This document shows positions 43,988-53,778 of a stretch of 64,000 bases of DNA, in pieces. This stretch comes from Tribonema minus. Lineage: Eukaryota; Sar; Xanthophyceae; Tribonematales; Tribonemataceae. Location: the NCBI GenBank assembly GCA_017506865.1, contig JAFCMP010000379.1, forward strand, positions 898,501 through 962,500. Reading direction: 5' to 3'. The translations under genes and the position numbers were made by a program. The notes beneath the pieces were generated by a model. The model was not told the DNA's origin and searched no databases. It was given only the letters and a program-made list of their open reading frames with translations. How positions within the stretch are numbered: position 1 is the stretch's first letter; every line of letters starts with the position of its first letter.

Positions 43988-45103
43988 CTAACCCGTCAAA
44001 TTCAACCGAACTTGAACTTTTCGATGAGCGGGAGCGTCACATGTCAGCATTCGGAGAACTCTCCTCACCGTGCCAGCTGTAGGCCTCGGGGAGTACGCCA
44101 CGAGGGCGTTGATGTGACGAGCGACGGTCAGCGCATCGTCGACGCCTTCGAGGTACGTGGCGGTCTGCTGCGCGTCCTCCCAGCGCGTCGTCAGCATCGA
44201 CACGGTGTCGAGCAGCACCCTCGCCTCCAGCTCCTGCACGTATCCTTCCGGTGTCTTTGAGTGGCACGTCTCGAGCGTCAGGTCCGTCTTGAGGCGTCGG
44301 AAGCTGGTCTCGACTCGCCATCTCAGCGCGTAGAGACGGCGAGCCTCGGCGGGCGAGCAGTCGAAGTTTGTCATGCAGACGTACACCTTCTCGTCGATGC
44401 GGTACTTGACAAGCCACGCCTCGACCGGCTCGGCGCGATTCTCGTCGACGACGAGAGTCTTCGCCACGGTGCGTGTCGAGTTGAAGAACGACGACACGCC
44501 TCGAAACGCAGTCCGCTTGAGACGGAACACCGTTCGCACGCCGACGTCGCACGCGTCGAGGAACAGACGCGTTGAGTAGTAGCCTCGATCGAACAGCAGC
44601 GTTTCGTTAGCTCTCACGACCTCCAGGTGTCTTCGAGCTGACTCTCGCTCGTTGAAATGCGCCGTCACGACGGCGTCGAGGCATACGCGACTGTGCACGT
44701 CGAGGAGAGACAACAGCATGCACATGGTTCTCTTGGCGGGCCTGGGGACGTCGACGTCGTTCGTCCGCGACTTGAAGCCGAACTTGCGGAACGATGGCGG
44801 CACGTGCACTTTTGAACCGTCGACGGCATAGACACGGGGACCGTGCGATACGTTTCGACGGATCAACGCTCTGTTGATCTGAGCGAAGGCGCCGCTCGGC
44901 ACCTTCTTCCTCGCGCCGGACAGCGCCTGAGCGGTGAAGGCGTCGTCGCGGACGATATGGTTCAGGCCTCTCTTGTACGCGGCAGCGGAACAAAGCGCAG
45001 AGAAGATGGTGGCAGTAGACACTTTGCGCTTCCTCTGTTGCCAGAGGGAGTCGACATGGCTCAGGAGCCGTTGGAGCCGCGTGGCGATGACAGTTTTTGA
45101 CAT
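43988..45103 (-). mobile_element. IS4-like DDE transposase, unit A (apparently intact)
   Basis: About 371 residues from the ATG at 45103 (MSKTVIATRLQRLLSHVDSL); a second in-frame ATG lies 30 nt upstream. DDE motifs: first Asp in RVYAVDGSKVH, second in LLFDRGYYSTRLF, and the Glu in the YREK-like YALRWRVETSFRRLK. These are the hallmarks of the IS4/IS231 family, cut-and-paste transposases that have also been captured in eukaryotes. The protein is intronless and followed after 47 nt by Fanzor-like gene A on the same strand. Terminal inverted repeats could not be fixed by eye. Confidence 0.9.
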
Positions 45104-45235
45104 TTTTGATATTGATGATATGCACACGGACATTTTCTTACACGTGTGCGCCTAAGTTGACGAACGCCTAAGAGTTGACGTCGCTGATCCGGATGGACGT
45201 ACTGTTCCTGTGAGGACATATTCAACGCTTACGTC

Positions 45236-46210
45236 ATGAACTATCCGCCGTCGGCGATCGTGGCGGACTCGCACGATGTCGTCGCGTCGCCGGCCGAGTA
45301 CGCCGCGAACGCCGCGGCGAGAGAGCGCGCGTACGTCGTGACCAGCGGCGAGGACGACTACTGGTACGAGGACGATGTCGACGCGTATCGTCCCATCGCG
45401 GCGCTGGACGTGTCGTCTTCGGAGACCCTCGTGCGGCACTACTTCAGCGTCAACATGGACGCGTTCTTTCGCAAGTACGAGGTCACGGGACCGGGCGGGT
45501 TCATGGAGCACCCCGTCTGCGTCATCGCGTACGGCACGCGGAGCCCGCTCGCGACGGACGGCGTGTACCGAACGCTCCAAGCGGCGGACGCGCCGTCCGA
45601 GTACCTGTGGCAGTGCGTCGAGAGCATGCCGATGCGGCGGCGGTTCTGTTTTCTGGATGGAGCGCGCGATGCCTCGCCGACGCTCATCCTCCTCAAGGCG
45701 ACGTCTTACGGTACCGTCGACGGTTTGATAGAGATCCTGGTGGACGCGCGCGGCGTGCCGCTGCGATCGCCGGTCATGTGCTCGAACGGGGCGACGCCGC
45801 CCCGTTGGCCGCTGCGCCATCCTACGCAGCCGATACGTCTCGCGATGGAACGCCGCGCCAAGGTCGCCGCCGACGACCGCGCGTTGCGCACGACTTTCTT
45901 CTTCGCGCACGACGCGCGCCGTGCCGACGCCGCTGACGTCCTCGTCCACCTGGGCCGGTTCCCGCAGCCATCTGAAGCGGCCCGTGCGGTGCTGCGGTCT
46001 TTGCAGTTGGCCATGCACGACCCGCGACGGGAATACGAGTCGCGCGGGGCCGTCTACATTCCCGACGGCACGGAGGTCATCGCGGCAACCCACACGTACG
46101 TCGACGCCGAATTCAACGAGGCGCTGGCGCTGCACGCAGCGCTTCGGATGCCCGTGACGGCGCCGGACGAAAGCGAAGCGGTGTCTTCTCGCAGATGCGG
46201 CGTTCAATGA
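45236..46210 (+). CDS. unrecognised intronless protein between the two IS4/Fanzor units
   Basis: 324 residues from the ATG MNYPPSAIVADSHDVVASPA to the stop at 46210. Acidic N-terminal part (TSGEDDYWYEDDVDAY), then a mixed alpha/beta-looking body (RHYFSVNMDAFFRKYE, HPVCVIAYGTRSP, RRRFCFLDGARDASPTLILL, AVYIPDGTEVIAATHTYVDA). Codon choice is GC-rich like the adjacent transposon genes. No domain recognised. It lies head to tail against Fanzor B (64 nt between stops) and diverges from transposase A, so it could be cargo of unit A or B. The opposite-strand frame over the same interval is Arg-rich and rejected. Confidence 0.6.
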   Translation: MNYPPSAIVADSHDVVASPAEYAANAAARERAYVVTSGEDDYWYEDDVDAYRPIAALDVSSSETLVRHYFSVNMDAFFRKYEVTGPGGFMEHPVCVIAYGTRSPLATDGVYRTLQAADAPSEYLWQCVESMPMRRRFCFLDGARDASPTLILLKATSYGTVDGLIEILVDARGVPLRSPVMCSNGATPPRWPLRHPTQPIRLAMERRAKVAADDRALRTTFFFAHDARRADAADVLVHLGRFPQPSEAARAVLRSLQLAMHDPRREYESRGAVYIPDGTEVIAATHTYVDAEFNEALALHAALRMPVTAPDESEAVSSRRCGVQ

Positions 46211-46212
46211 AC

Positions 46213-46257
46213 TCACAAAATTCCATTTATAGAAACTTAAGCTACTTGGAATTGTGA
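46213..46257. repeat. imperfect inverted repeat between convergent stops
   Basis: TCACAAAATTCCA is followed 21 nt later by TGGAATTGTGA, a perfect 11-bp stem apart from a two-base bulge. It lies just after both the Fanzor B stop and the stop of the unknown ORF. It may act as a terminator/processing hairpin, or mark the element end or guide-RNA region expected at the 3' side of Fanzor loci. Confidence 0.5.
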
Positions 46258-46273
46258 ACTGTCACCCCCACCG

Positions 46274-48727
46274 CTAGTCCTCCTCAGAATCGTCGGCTTC
46301 CTCTTCGGCGGCTGCCCGCCCCCTAGAGAACCCGGGAACTATGTGATAGATGCCGCAGCAAGCGAACACCCCCCGCACGACGATAGTCACGCGAGCGCCA
46401 CAGTCCCTGTCGAAAACGTTCTGAGAGGCAGCGACGAGGGGACAGTCCTCAGGGGTAGCTGTGCACATCCTGGTTCTGTAGTCCGGTCCCGATGTCGTCC
46501 TCGCTCCGCAGCCGGGGCAGCAGCATGTAGACCCCGACTCGGGGGTCATGGCCACTACCGCGCGACACGCCAACACCCTCACTAGCTTCTTGCACGGACA
46601 CGAAGCGTGCCCTCGGCGAGGCTTGAAGCTGGCCGCGCCGAAGAAGATGATGCGCTGGCGGCCGGAGGCCGAGCGCCGCGGGCAGAGGCGCTCCGCGATG
46701 TGCTCGACGGCGCTCTGCACCTTGGAGTAGCGGTCAAAGGTGTGCTTGAGGCGCAGCGCGTGAAGCAGCTCTTGCCATATGTCTTCTTGATGAGCAGCCC
46801 ACTGCGAGCAGTACTCGATCAGCTCCGTCGAGCGCATGGTGCGCTTGCGGCAGCGGAGGGCTTCGGTGGCCGTGCCGTACGCCGCGTTGGCTTTGCGCCG
46901 GACGGTCTCGCGATCCTGTCCAGCGGTACGCAGACACTGCTCGCTGTACTCGACGCCGGTGTAGATGATGTGGTCGGACTCCGTCAGCAGACTGACGATG
47001 TTGTCGGCGCGAACGTCGGAACCGACAGCGCTGATGGCGTCGACGACGTGAACCTGTCGTCGACGCGCAGAGAGCAAGCGATGAGATCCAGGATGTGACA
47101 GTAGCTAAGATGCGACGGTAGCCAACATTAGCGATGGAGATGCACTGACCTGCCCGGGGTCGACGCCGACCACATCGAGTCTGGAAAAGAGCTCCTCCGT
47201 GCCTCCCCTGAGGTGTCTCAGCCGGAAGACCCCGGTGCCCCTCCTCAGGACGTCCTCAAGCTGAGAGTCTTTGCTGCTGACTTGGCTGTAGCCGGCCTCG
47301 TGGAGCTTGTCGAGCCCGGGCGGCACGGGCCGCGTCCGGGCGCTCGTCTTGAGCTGGATCTTGATCTGGCGACCGTCCGTCATGAAAGACGGCCCCACGA
47401 GCCAAGGGCACTTCGCGCCGGGGTCTTTCGCCGAGGCGATCGCGTGGAAGAAGCCGCGCTCGCTGCGCGAGTAGCGCGATCCGCGCCTGAAGTGGGTGAT
47501 CTTGGCCTTGCGAGCGAAGGGATTGATGACGGCGCGGTAGCCCCAGGGCCCCTGAAGGTCGCTCTCGAGGTGTGGAAACACTTGGCGCAGTGCATCATTG
47601 TCGAAGCGGACGAATGTAGCACCTGAGGAGCAGTGAGGCAGCGCAGAGCATATCTTGGGAGGCCCCTTGCCGCCGTAGGTCCACCGCACTCGCGACGCCT
47701 GACCGCGCGCAGCCTTGTTGTCGTCTCCGGGCATCTCGAGGTGAAGCTGTTGCCACATGGCCTCGTAGGCGCTCCTGTCGCCGTCGACGTAAGCGGCCTG
47801 AAGATCTGCAAGGTGTCTGCGCTTGAGGTGATGAGAAGCCGTCGCGGCCAGCCTTGTCGCTTCGCCGCGCAACGCCTCGGCGCCGTCGACGACGGCGTCG
47901 AAGCCCGCCGTCACGAGCGCCGCTCTCAGCTGCGGTGCCGACGAGCCGCCGCCTTTCGTCGTCAGTGTCGCCAGGAGGCACTTGAATGGTTCGCCGCGCG
48001 GCGTCGCGGGGTACGCGTCCACGATGAGCTTGCGGAGCGCCCAGCTGACCATGGCCTTGATCCTGTTGTCGTAGTGAGTATCGGTAAGCGTCGCGGCGGC
48101 GTCCTTCATGCTCTTAGCCTGCCAGATCATGACCGCATTGAGTCCCCGCATGTCGCCATCTACCTCCGTGAGCCCGGACGCGTCCTTGAGCTCCTCCCAT
48201 CTGCCTCTCACCTGCGAGGCGCACTTAGAGGAGCTGCCCCGGACGCAGTCGAGACACCCCTTGAAGAAATCGAGGTCCGCTTGGGGCAAGGGCTCCCCGG
48301 CTTCCCAGAGCTTGACGTGGACGTAGTTGGCCAGCATCGTCGCGATGACCCTGCAACGTGACACGATGCCGACGATCTCTTTGAGTCTCGCTCCCACCGC
48401 CTCCCCGTTGGTAGGAAGTAGCACCTTGTCGAGCCGAGCCGTTACGGAGGCGGCGCGGATGTACTCCCCCGTGTCCTGAGGCAACCCCCGAGCCCTCTCG
48501 AACGCTCGGATGAGCATCTCCTGCTGCTTCTGAGCCTGTGAGCATACTGTGCCGTCCTTCTTGGCCACCAGCTGCTCGCCGAAGGCGCGGATGAGACGGT
48601 TGCGAAGATTGTCCTCCGCCCTGTCGTCCTTGCGATCCTGGCGCTTGGCCTGAAGGCATGTGAGGGGCTTCTGAAGAGGCGCGCCATCGTCTGAGGTAGT
48701 GTCGCATTTCTTGCGCTTCTTGCCCAT
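46274..48727 (-). CDS. Fanzor RNA-guided nuclease, full length (2 exons, 785 aa)
   Basis: Exon 1 is 48727-47150 and exon 2 is 47053-46274. The 96-bp intron (GTCAGT..GACGACAG, phase 0) splits the protein right after the RuvC-I motif: VVGVDPGQ then VHVVDAISAVG. The N terminus MGKKRKKC is a probable nuclear-localisation signal; a second basic patch is QAKRQDRKDD. C-terminal landmarks: YTGVEYSEQCLRTAG, RIIFFGAASFKP, CKKLVRVLACRAVV, the zinc ribbon STCCCPGCG..RMCTA..DC, and DRDCGARVTI. The Glu in TPESGST precedes the ribbon, the relocated RuvC-II position known for Fanzors. Eukaryotic TnpB homologues use a guide RNA made from the element's own 3' region to cut DNA. It lies 47 nt behind an IS4 transposase. 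The RuvC-III block lacks the usual Asn before Arg-Asp. The ATG at 48727 was chosen because upstream codons overlap the transposase end. Confidence 0.88.
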
Positions 48728-48774
48728 GTCCTCGGCCGTGGTTGTGATTGTGAGAGTCGCATTTTTGATTTTTA

Positions 48775-49881
48775 TCATCGAATTCCGGATGTATCGTGAA
48801 TTCCGGTGAGATTTGCCAGAACCTTCCGGAACGATCGGTACTTCAAGTGCGACTCCACGCAAATTTTGAGAGCGTACGCCACCTCTACAATGCGGTCGAC
48901 ACGCTCGTGGTACGTCACGAGAGATCTGGACTTCTTAGCGTGCGAGACAGCTACGTCTTCCGGCTGCGCAAGCTTTGCCGCCGTGTCGAGGAGCACTCTA
49001 GCCTGCAGTTCCTGTACGAATCCCTCGGCCGTCATAGAGTGGGCCGTCTCCAGAGACTGGTCCGTCTTGAGGCGTCGGAAGGACGTCTCCACCTTCCAGC
49101 GCATTTTGTAGAGGCGACGTGTCTCGGCGGCGGAACACTCGAAGTTCGTCAGGCATACGTACTTCTTTCCGTCGACGAAGTACTTGACGAGATGAGCAGC
49201 GACGGCCGCGCCGGATACGCCGCGCACGAGGACCCTCCTCCGCGTCTCTTCTCCCGCGAAGAAGCGTCTGCAGGGCTTGATGGCGCCGTTCTTGAGGCGG
49301 AATACGACTTTGAGGCCTCGCGCGTCGGCCTCGCGCAGCAGAGCCCTCGAGAAGTAACCTCTGTCAAACAGAAGCACATCGCCGGGCCTCGCGCGCTCCA
49401 TGTGCTGTACCGCGGATCGCCTCTCGTCGAAGTGTGACGCGACTACGGCATCATAACAGGTGTCAGAGCGAACATCGAGCATGGAAGAGAGCATAGCGAC
49501 GGGACGCGATGCGCGTCGTCCGGCAACGGGAAGCACGTGCCGCTTCTGCCGCCTGTAACCCGCTTCAGCATAACACGGGTGGATGTGCACTTAGGAGCCG
49601 TCGATGGCAAAGACACGAGGAGAATTGTCATCACGTCTAGTTTGAATGGATCTGTTCATTTCGAGGAAGAGGTCTTTCGGTAGCTTCGCGCGCGCTCTGC
49701 CGAGCGCCTGCGCGGTGAAGTCGCTCCCGTCGGCGTCCAGTACGTGTTCGAAGCCTCGCCTACTGAGCGATGCAGAGCAGAGCGCTGCGAAAATTGATGC
49801 GGTCGTGATCTTCCTCTTGCGCGTCTGCCACAGCGAATCCGCAACGGTCATCATGTGGAAAAGCTTGCGGTCGAGTTTCAT
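48775..49881 (-). pseudogene. IS4-like transposase, unit B, one internal stop
   Basis: From the ATG at 49881 (MKLDRKLFHMMTVADSLWQT) to the stop at 48775, same frame throughout, interrupted only by TAA at 49591-49593. The stop follows the first catalytic Asp directly (FAIDGS, stop, VHIHP) where unit A has Lys. The rest is intact: LLFDRGYFSRALL with the second Asp and the signature YKMRWKVETSFRRLKTD with the Glu. A single recent point mutation is enough to explain it. It clearly belongs to the same family as unit A but is well diverged, so the two units are not a recent duplication. It may be mobilised in trans or be dead. Confidence 0.88.
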
Positions 49882-50120
49882 GTCGCGGTGTCACGGGTCA
49901 CCATGTGCCCACCATTTTTTCGACACAAAAGTTTCTAGAGCGCAAAGTTTCTGTCGCTGCAAAATTCACATGCAGCAGAGTCGACGTTTCTTGTTTGAAC
50001 TTGTGCGGATCAAAGGGCGAGCGGCACAGGACGCAGAACGTGCACAAGGCTGTGATGAAGGCAGCGAGAGCCGTCGTGGAGAACGTGGCAGCAGCAGCTC
50101 CTGCGAGTACAATCAATTCT
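49882..50120. other. flank of IS4 unit B, no gene
   Basis: Short sequence between the transposase start and the 3' end of the coiled-coil gene; the place to look for the element's outer terminus. No clear terminal inverted repeat seen by eye. Confidence 0.35.
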
Positions 50121-52080
50121 CTACACTGCAATGATGTTGATTGGTATCCGTTTATTGATTAGTGCATCGCAAGGCTGCGCGCGTGCTGTACAGCTGCATT
50201 GCAAGCATGGCCACGTGGCTGCATTTCGTATGGCTGCGCGGCGTCCCGCATCCTCATCGTCTACACGGCGGTTGACCGGGGGGCCGAAAATGTCCGCCAA
50301 GCCAATCGTACGCCCCCTGCGTCCCCCGCCGCGCTCTTGTTCGTCCTCGTCGCTGCTGTCCTCATAGCCGTCATCGTTGTCGCGCGCCTGATCCTCCACA
50401 TCCGTCTCCTCCTCTGCCGGGGGGGCAGGCGTGTGCTTGGAGACAAAGTTCCGCCCCCATTCGACCAGCTCTTTCGGCATAAAGTACTTGCTCGCCGTGC
50501 CGATACCCTCCTTTCGGAGCACGGGGGTGTCACCGTCGCCGACCCCCTTCAGCACGATCCCCTGCCTGTCTTTCTTGAGACACAGACGGCCATGCCAGTT
50601 CTTCCAGCTGGACCTGACGATGCCGACTGTGTGGAGGATTTGATCCAGCTGCTCTGGCCTGATGGACCGCTCGCCTTCCTCACGCACGTACCGCGCGAGG
50701 CCGCATATCACCCGGTCCTGCAACGGCACCACGTGACCGTGTTGAGATCAACGAGGTTGCAATGCGGTGCAACGCAATGCGGCGCAAACACCGGCGGCAT
50801 CAAACATTTTGACGCACTGTGCTGGTATTCCCACGATGCAACAATGCGGCGACGCGATATTGCGACGCACCGCGACGCAACGCGACGCACCGTGAATGCG
50901 AAGCACATGCGCGCACATGTTGTGGCGCACATACCTGAAGCTTCATGCTGGTATCCTCGAAAGCGGCTTGCAGCACGTTGCTTTCTTGATCGGTCGGCCA
51001 AGAGCGTTGCCCTTTGTGCAGGCGCTTGCGCTTCAGCACGTGTCGCGGCTGTGCTGGAGCGACGCCAGGCAAGAGCGGGGAACCCATCTCGGCGCGGGCC
51101 GGAGGCCCCCTGTGTCGCCCCTGCTCGGATTCCGCCGCCACATCGAGCTGCTGCTGCTGTTCCGGTTGTGGGGGCGGCGTTCCCTCACGCTCCTGCGCTC
51201 GCACCTGCATCGGCGTGAGCTGCTGCGCCGCCAGGCCGGCATGCTGCTGAGGCGACACTTCCAGCACAGGCTGTCCGCCCGCGTCGGCAGCAGGAGAACC
51301 CACAGCTAGCTCTCCGAGTGCCATCGCCGCGTCAGCTGCAGCAGCTGCAGCTTCTTGCTGCACTGGCGAGGGGGGACGCCGCTGCGGCGACAGCTCAGGC
51401 TGGTGATCCTCCTGCAGGGGAGGCGAAGGCGCAGGCTGCTGATTCTCCTGCAGAGCCTGCTGCACCGGTGGAGGCAAGCCCTGCGGGGCTGGGTCCTGCT
51501 GATTCTGCTGCACGGGCTGCAGCGGTGGGCGCTCGTCCTGCCGTCGTTTGTTGTCCTTCTCGAGCAAGGCGTCCGCCAAGTCCAGGTAGCGGGCCAGGCG
51601 CCTGGAAGGGTCGGCTTGCAATTGCGCTTCCATCCTGGCATTCAGGTCAACTCCCTGTGCATGCAGCTTCCCCAATGAATGGCGTAGTGTCTGGACACGA
51701 CCATCGAGGTCCTCTTGCGCCTTCAGCAGCTTGCGCTGCTCCTCCTGTTGCCTCTCCTGCAGCTTCCGCAGCTCCTCACGATGCTTCTCGTCGAGCTTCC
51801 TCTTTTCTCCTTCCAGCTCGCGCTGCGCCTCCTCAAAGCTTTTCTTCTTTGAAACCAGCGCAGTGCGCTCCTTGACGATCTCCTCCCCCTCCGCTGCCAG
51901 CTGCTTGCGTGCCGCTTCCAGTGCTGGTGTGGCCAACTTCCGACACCACCGCCTGGCGCCATCTAACAGTGCAGGAGGAGGGGCCACATCCAAGCTGACC
52001 AGCTCGATGAGGACCTTCGCAAACCGCTCGTCTCTGTCCTCAGCGGCCTCCGCATCCTTGTGCTCCTCCGCCATGGCCAA
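50121..52080 (-). CDS. coiled-coil, Gln/Pro-rich protein with acidic tail (2 exons)
   Basis: Exon 1 is 52080-50935 and exon 2 is 50717-50121. The 217-bp intron (CAG|GTATGT..TTGCAG, phase 0) joins EDTSMKLQ to DRVICGLARYVREEG; about 580 residues. Residues ~60-165 are a long charged coiled coil (KKKSFEEAQRELEGEKRKLD). Residues ~185-335 are Gln/Pro-rich, then comes a basic VLKRKRLHKGQRSW patch. Exon 2 has a compact helical segment (RPEQLDQILHTVGIVRSSWK) and an acidic stretch (GYEDSSDEDEQE). No family recognised; the composition suggests a nuclear scaffold or DNA-binding factor, an inference. The intron contains irregular GCGACGCAACGCGACGCA-type repeats. A divergent gene starts about 85 bp upstream. 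Confidence 0.65.
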
Positions 52081-52106
52081 ATTGTGACGCTCTTGGCAGA
52101 GCTCTG

Positions 52107-52118
52107 AACCCTAACCCT
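52107..52118 (+). promoter_or_regulatory. telomere-like motif in a divergent promoter
   Basis: AACCCTAACCCT lies between the divergent ATGs at 52080 (minus) and 52166 (plus), about 48 bp before the plus-strand ATG and in the same sense orientation as the other three copies. Confidence 0.45.
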
Positions 52119-52165
52119 GGTAAATAACACACCAAATGACCAACTGTTACACACAGCTGGCTGCG

Positions 52166-52789
52166 ATGTCGCATAGCTCCCGCACGCCTGAAGGGCCTCG
52201 ACAGCGAGCGCTGCTTCAGCAGGAGACTCATGCAACTCTCGAGCAGCCGAGTGAGGGATTCGGCCACCACGACGACATCTTCAAACTGATTGTTTCTTAC
52301 CGCGCTGCCCGCGCTGTTGGAGGGGAGACGTTGGACACCTCAGTCATAGAGGCTAGGGCATCCAAGCTGCAGGAGCAGGAGCTTTCCGGTCTCAAGTCTG
52401 CGTCCGAACTTCACAAGGAAAGCGCCATCAGCTTTGGCGAAACCGTAAGCACGATCTTGAAGAAGGGTTCGTGCATGTCGGTCTATGATGACGACGATAA
52501 GATAAATCAGATCGTGCATGAGTATCAGACAGCGCGCGGGCAGCTGCAGAGCAGCACAGACATGGCAGACGCAGCGTTTGCGAAATGGTGCGAGTCTGTG
52601 ACAGCGCGCACGGCGCAGGTCGATGAGGTGACAAAGGGTGGCAACAGGAAGCGCAAGCGTGACGACGTAGAGGAGGTGTCTGGCACCGACGTCATTCGCT
52701 CGGCTACAAAGTACATGCGCACCAAGGCGAGGGACTGGATGCGCATGAACGGCGGCGGTATGGCCGCGCGAACCTTCTCGATTGCGTAG
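52166..52789 (+). CDS. unrecognised helical protein with basic motif
   Basis: Starts MSHSSRTPEGPRQRALLQQE (an in-frame ATG at 52136 would add ten residues). About 207 residues to the stop after RTFSIA. Mostly helical, with FGHHDDIFKLIVSYRAAR, SKLQEQELSGLKSASELHKE, an acidic DDDDK patch and a basic GGNRKRKRDD run that could be a nuclear-localisation signal. The sense frame is clean and the antisense is not. No family known to me. It diverges from the coiled-coil gene and is followed by an exon-like block at 53014. Confidence 0.55.
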   Translation: MSHSSRTPEGPRQRALLQQETHATLEQPSEGFGHHDDIFKLIVSYRAARAVGGETLDTSVIEARASKLQEQELSGLKSASELHKESAISFGETVSTILKKGSCMSVYDDDDKINQIVHEYQTARGQLQSSTDMADAAFAKWCESVTARTAQVDEVTKGGNRKRKRDDVEEVSGTDVIRSATKYMRTKARDWMRMNGGGMAARTFSIA

Positions 52790-53013
52790 TGGATGTACCA
52801 TAGGTTGCGTGTCAGTGCAAGCAGTCGCAGTCGCGACGCGCATGACCAGCGGTGGCTGACCACGTGAACCGCTCTTGTAATGATATACTGTTTCCGGGTC
52901 TGCTGGTGTGCGTGTTCATTGTCTCGTTTGGCCGGTCGCGTGATGTAGAATTGCGAATGCGATGTGCCTGCATATATTTTATGGTGCGCACTGATGATAG
53001 TTGGTCGATGCCG

Positions 53014-53196
53014 GAGGTCGCATGCAACAGTCTGCTGCGCGCGCTGATGAAGTGTCAACAGGACCTCGGTGAAGCACGGCAGCGAAAGAGCAGCAATGAC
53101 GTGCTGCTGCTCGCCAAGATCGGGGAACTGGAGGTGGCAGTGAAACAGTGCTGCGACGCGCTTAAGACTCAACACAGTAAAGTCCCACACGTGTAA
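53014..53196 (+). CDS. exon homologous to the fragment at 42611-42680
   Basis: Encodes PEVACNSLLRALMKCQQDLG then EARQRKSSNDVLLLAKIGEL ending QHSKVPHV, a charged helical segment. The first 24 codons repeat the exon after the ankyrin-like gene (TPEIACNTLLRALMKCQHDL). It may be the last exon of the gene starting at 52166 or a stand-alone remnant; the open frame reaches back to 52852. Confidence 0.45.
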   Translation, partial: EVACNSLLRALMKCQQDLGEARQRKSSNDVLLLAKIGELEVAVKQCCDALKTQHSKVPHV

Positions 53197-53315
53197 TTGT
53201 GCGGCTCGCTCGACGACTATGAATGCCAAGACAGCGCACAAGCAGCTGCAGAGCAGCACAGGCCTGGCACACGCAAAGATGCACAAACAAGCGCTCGATG
53301 GTACATTGGATATAT

Positions 53316-53732
53316 TTACCTGTTATCGTACAGCGGCAAGTCGTTACCGTCGGGAAATGCGTTGACGATGACGCGAATGAAATCCACGATCCACCAAATC
53401 CCGAAGCCGCCGGCCGTGATGAGCTTTACTACCCCGGCGACGATGTACCACGGGTTGCCAACGGCCAAGTAGAACCAATCGACGCCTAGCCACCCGACGA
53501 AGAACGATATGAGGAATGTCGTCAGCTGCGATTTCTGGTGGTAGTCGCAAGGCGGGTAGGGCTCGCGCGTGATGTAGCCACCGTCGCACTCGCACACGCC
53601 CTCTGTCTCGGAGAACCTGTAACATGACGCGTGCTGCGGGCACTGTCCGTCGTACAGACAGTCGACGCGGTGCGCCAGCGTGACGGCGAATCGTGCGACG
53701 AGCAAAACGGCACCAAACATCCAAGCTCTCAT
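53316..53732 (-). CDS. TM2-domain membrane protein with EGF-like N-terminus
   Basis: The ATG at 53732 (MRAWMFGAVLLVARFAVTLA) is chosen because it opens a signal peptide; the frame extends 21 codons further upstream. The ectodomain is Cys-rich (CLYDGQCPQHASC..CECDGGY..C), EGF-like. It is followed by a TM2 domain: QLTTFLISFFVGWLGVDWFY, then LAVGNPWYIVAGVVKLITAG, then GFGIWWIVDFIRVIVNAF, two TM helices joined by a short loop. About 138 residues, usual for TM2 proteins. The family is widespread in eukaryotes and some bacteria with poorly defined roles in membrane signalling. Single exon. It sits next to the giant fibre-like gene. Confidence 0.82.
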   Translation of the reverse strand: MRAWMFGAVLLVARFAVTLAHRVDCLYDGQCPQHASCYRFSETEGVCECDGGYITREPYPPCDYHQKSQLTTFLISFFVGWLGVDWFYLAVGNPWYIVAGVVKLITAGGFGIWWIVDFIRVIVNAFPDGNDLPLYDNR

Positions 53733-53778
53733 GGCCGTTGTGATTCCATATCCTGAATTCCGCATATTGCAGAAATTA

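Noticed and set aside
45152..46216. Minus-strand 354-codon frame opposite the unknown ORF
   Set aside because: Arg-rich composition typical of antisense to GC-rich coding; the plus strand has balanced composition.
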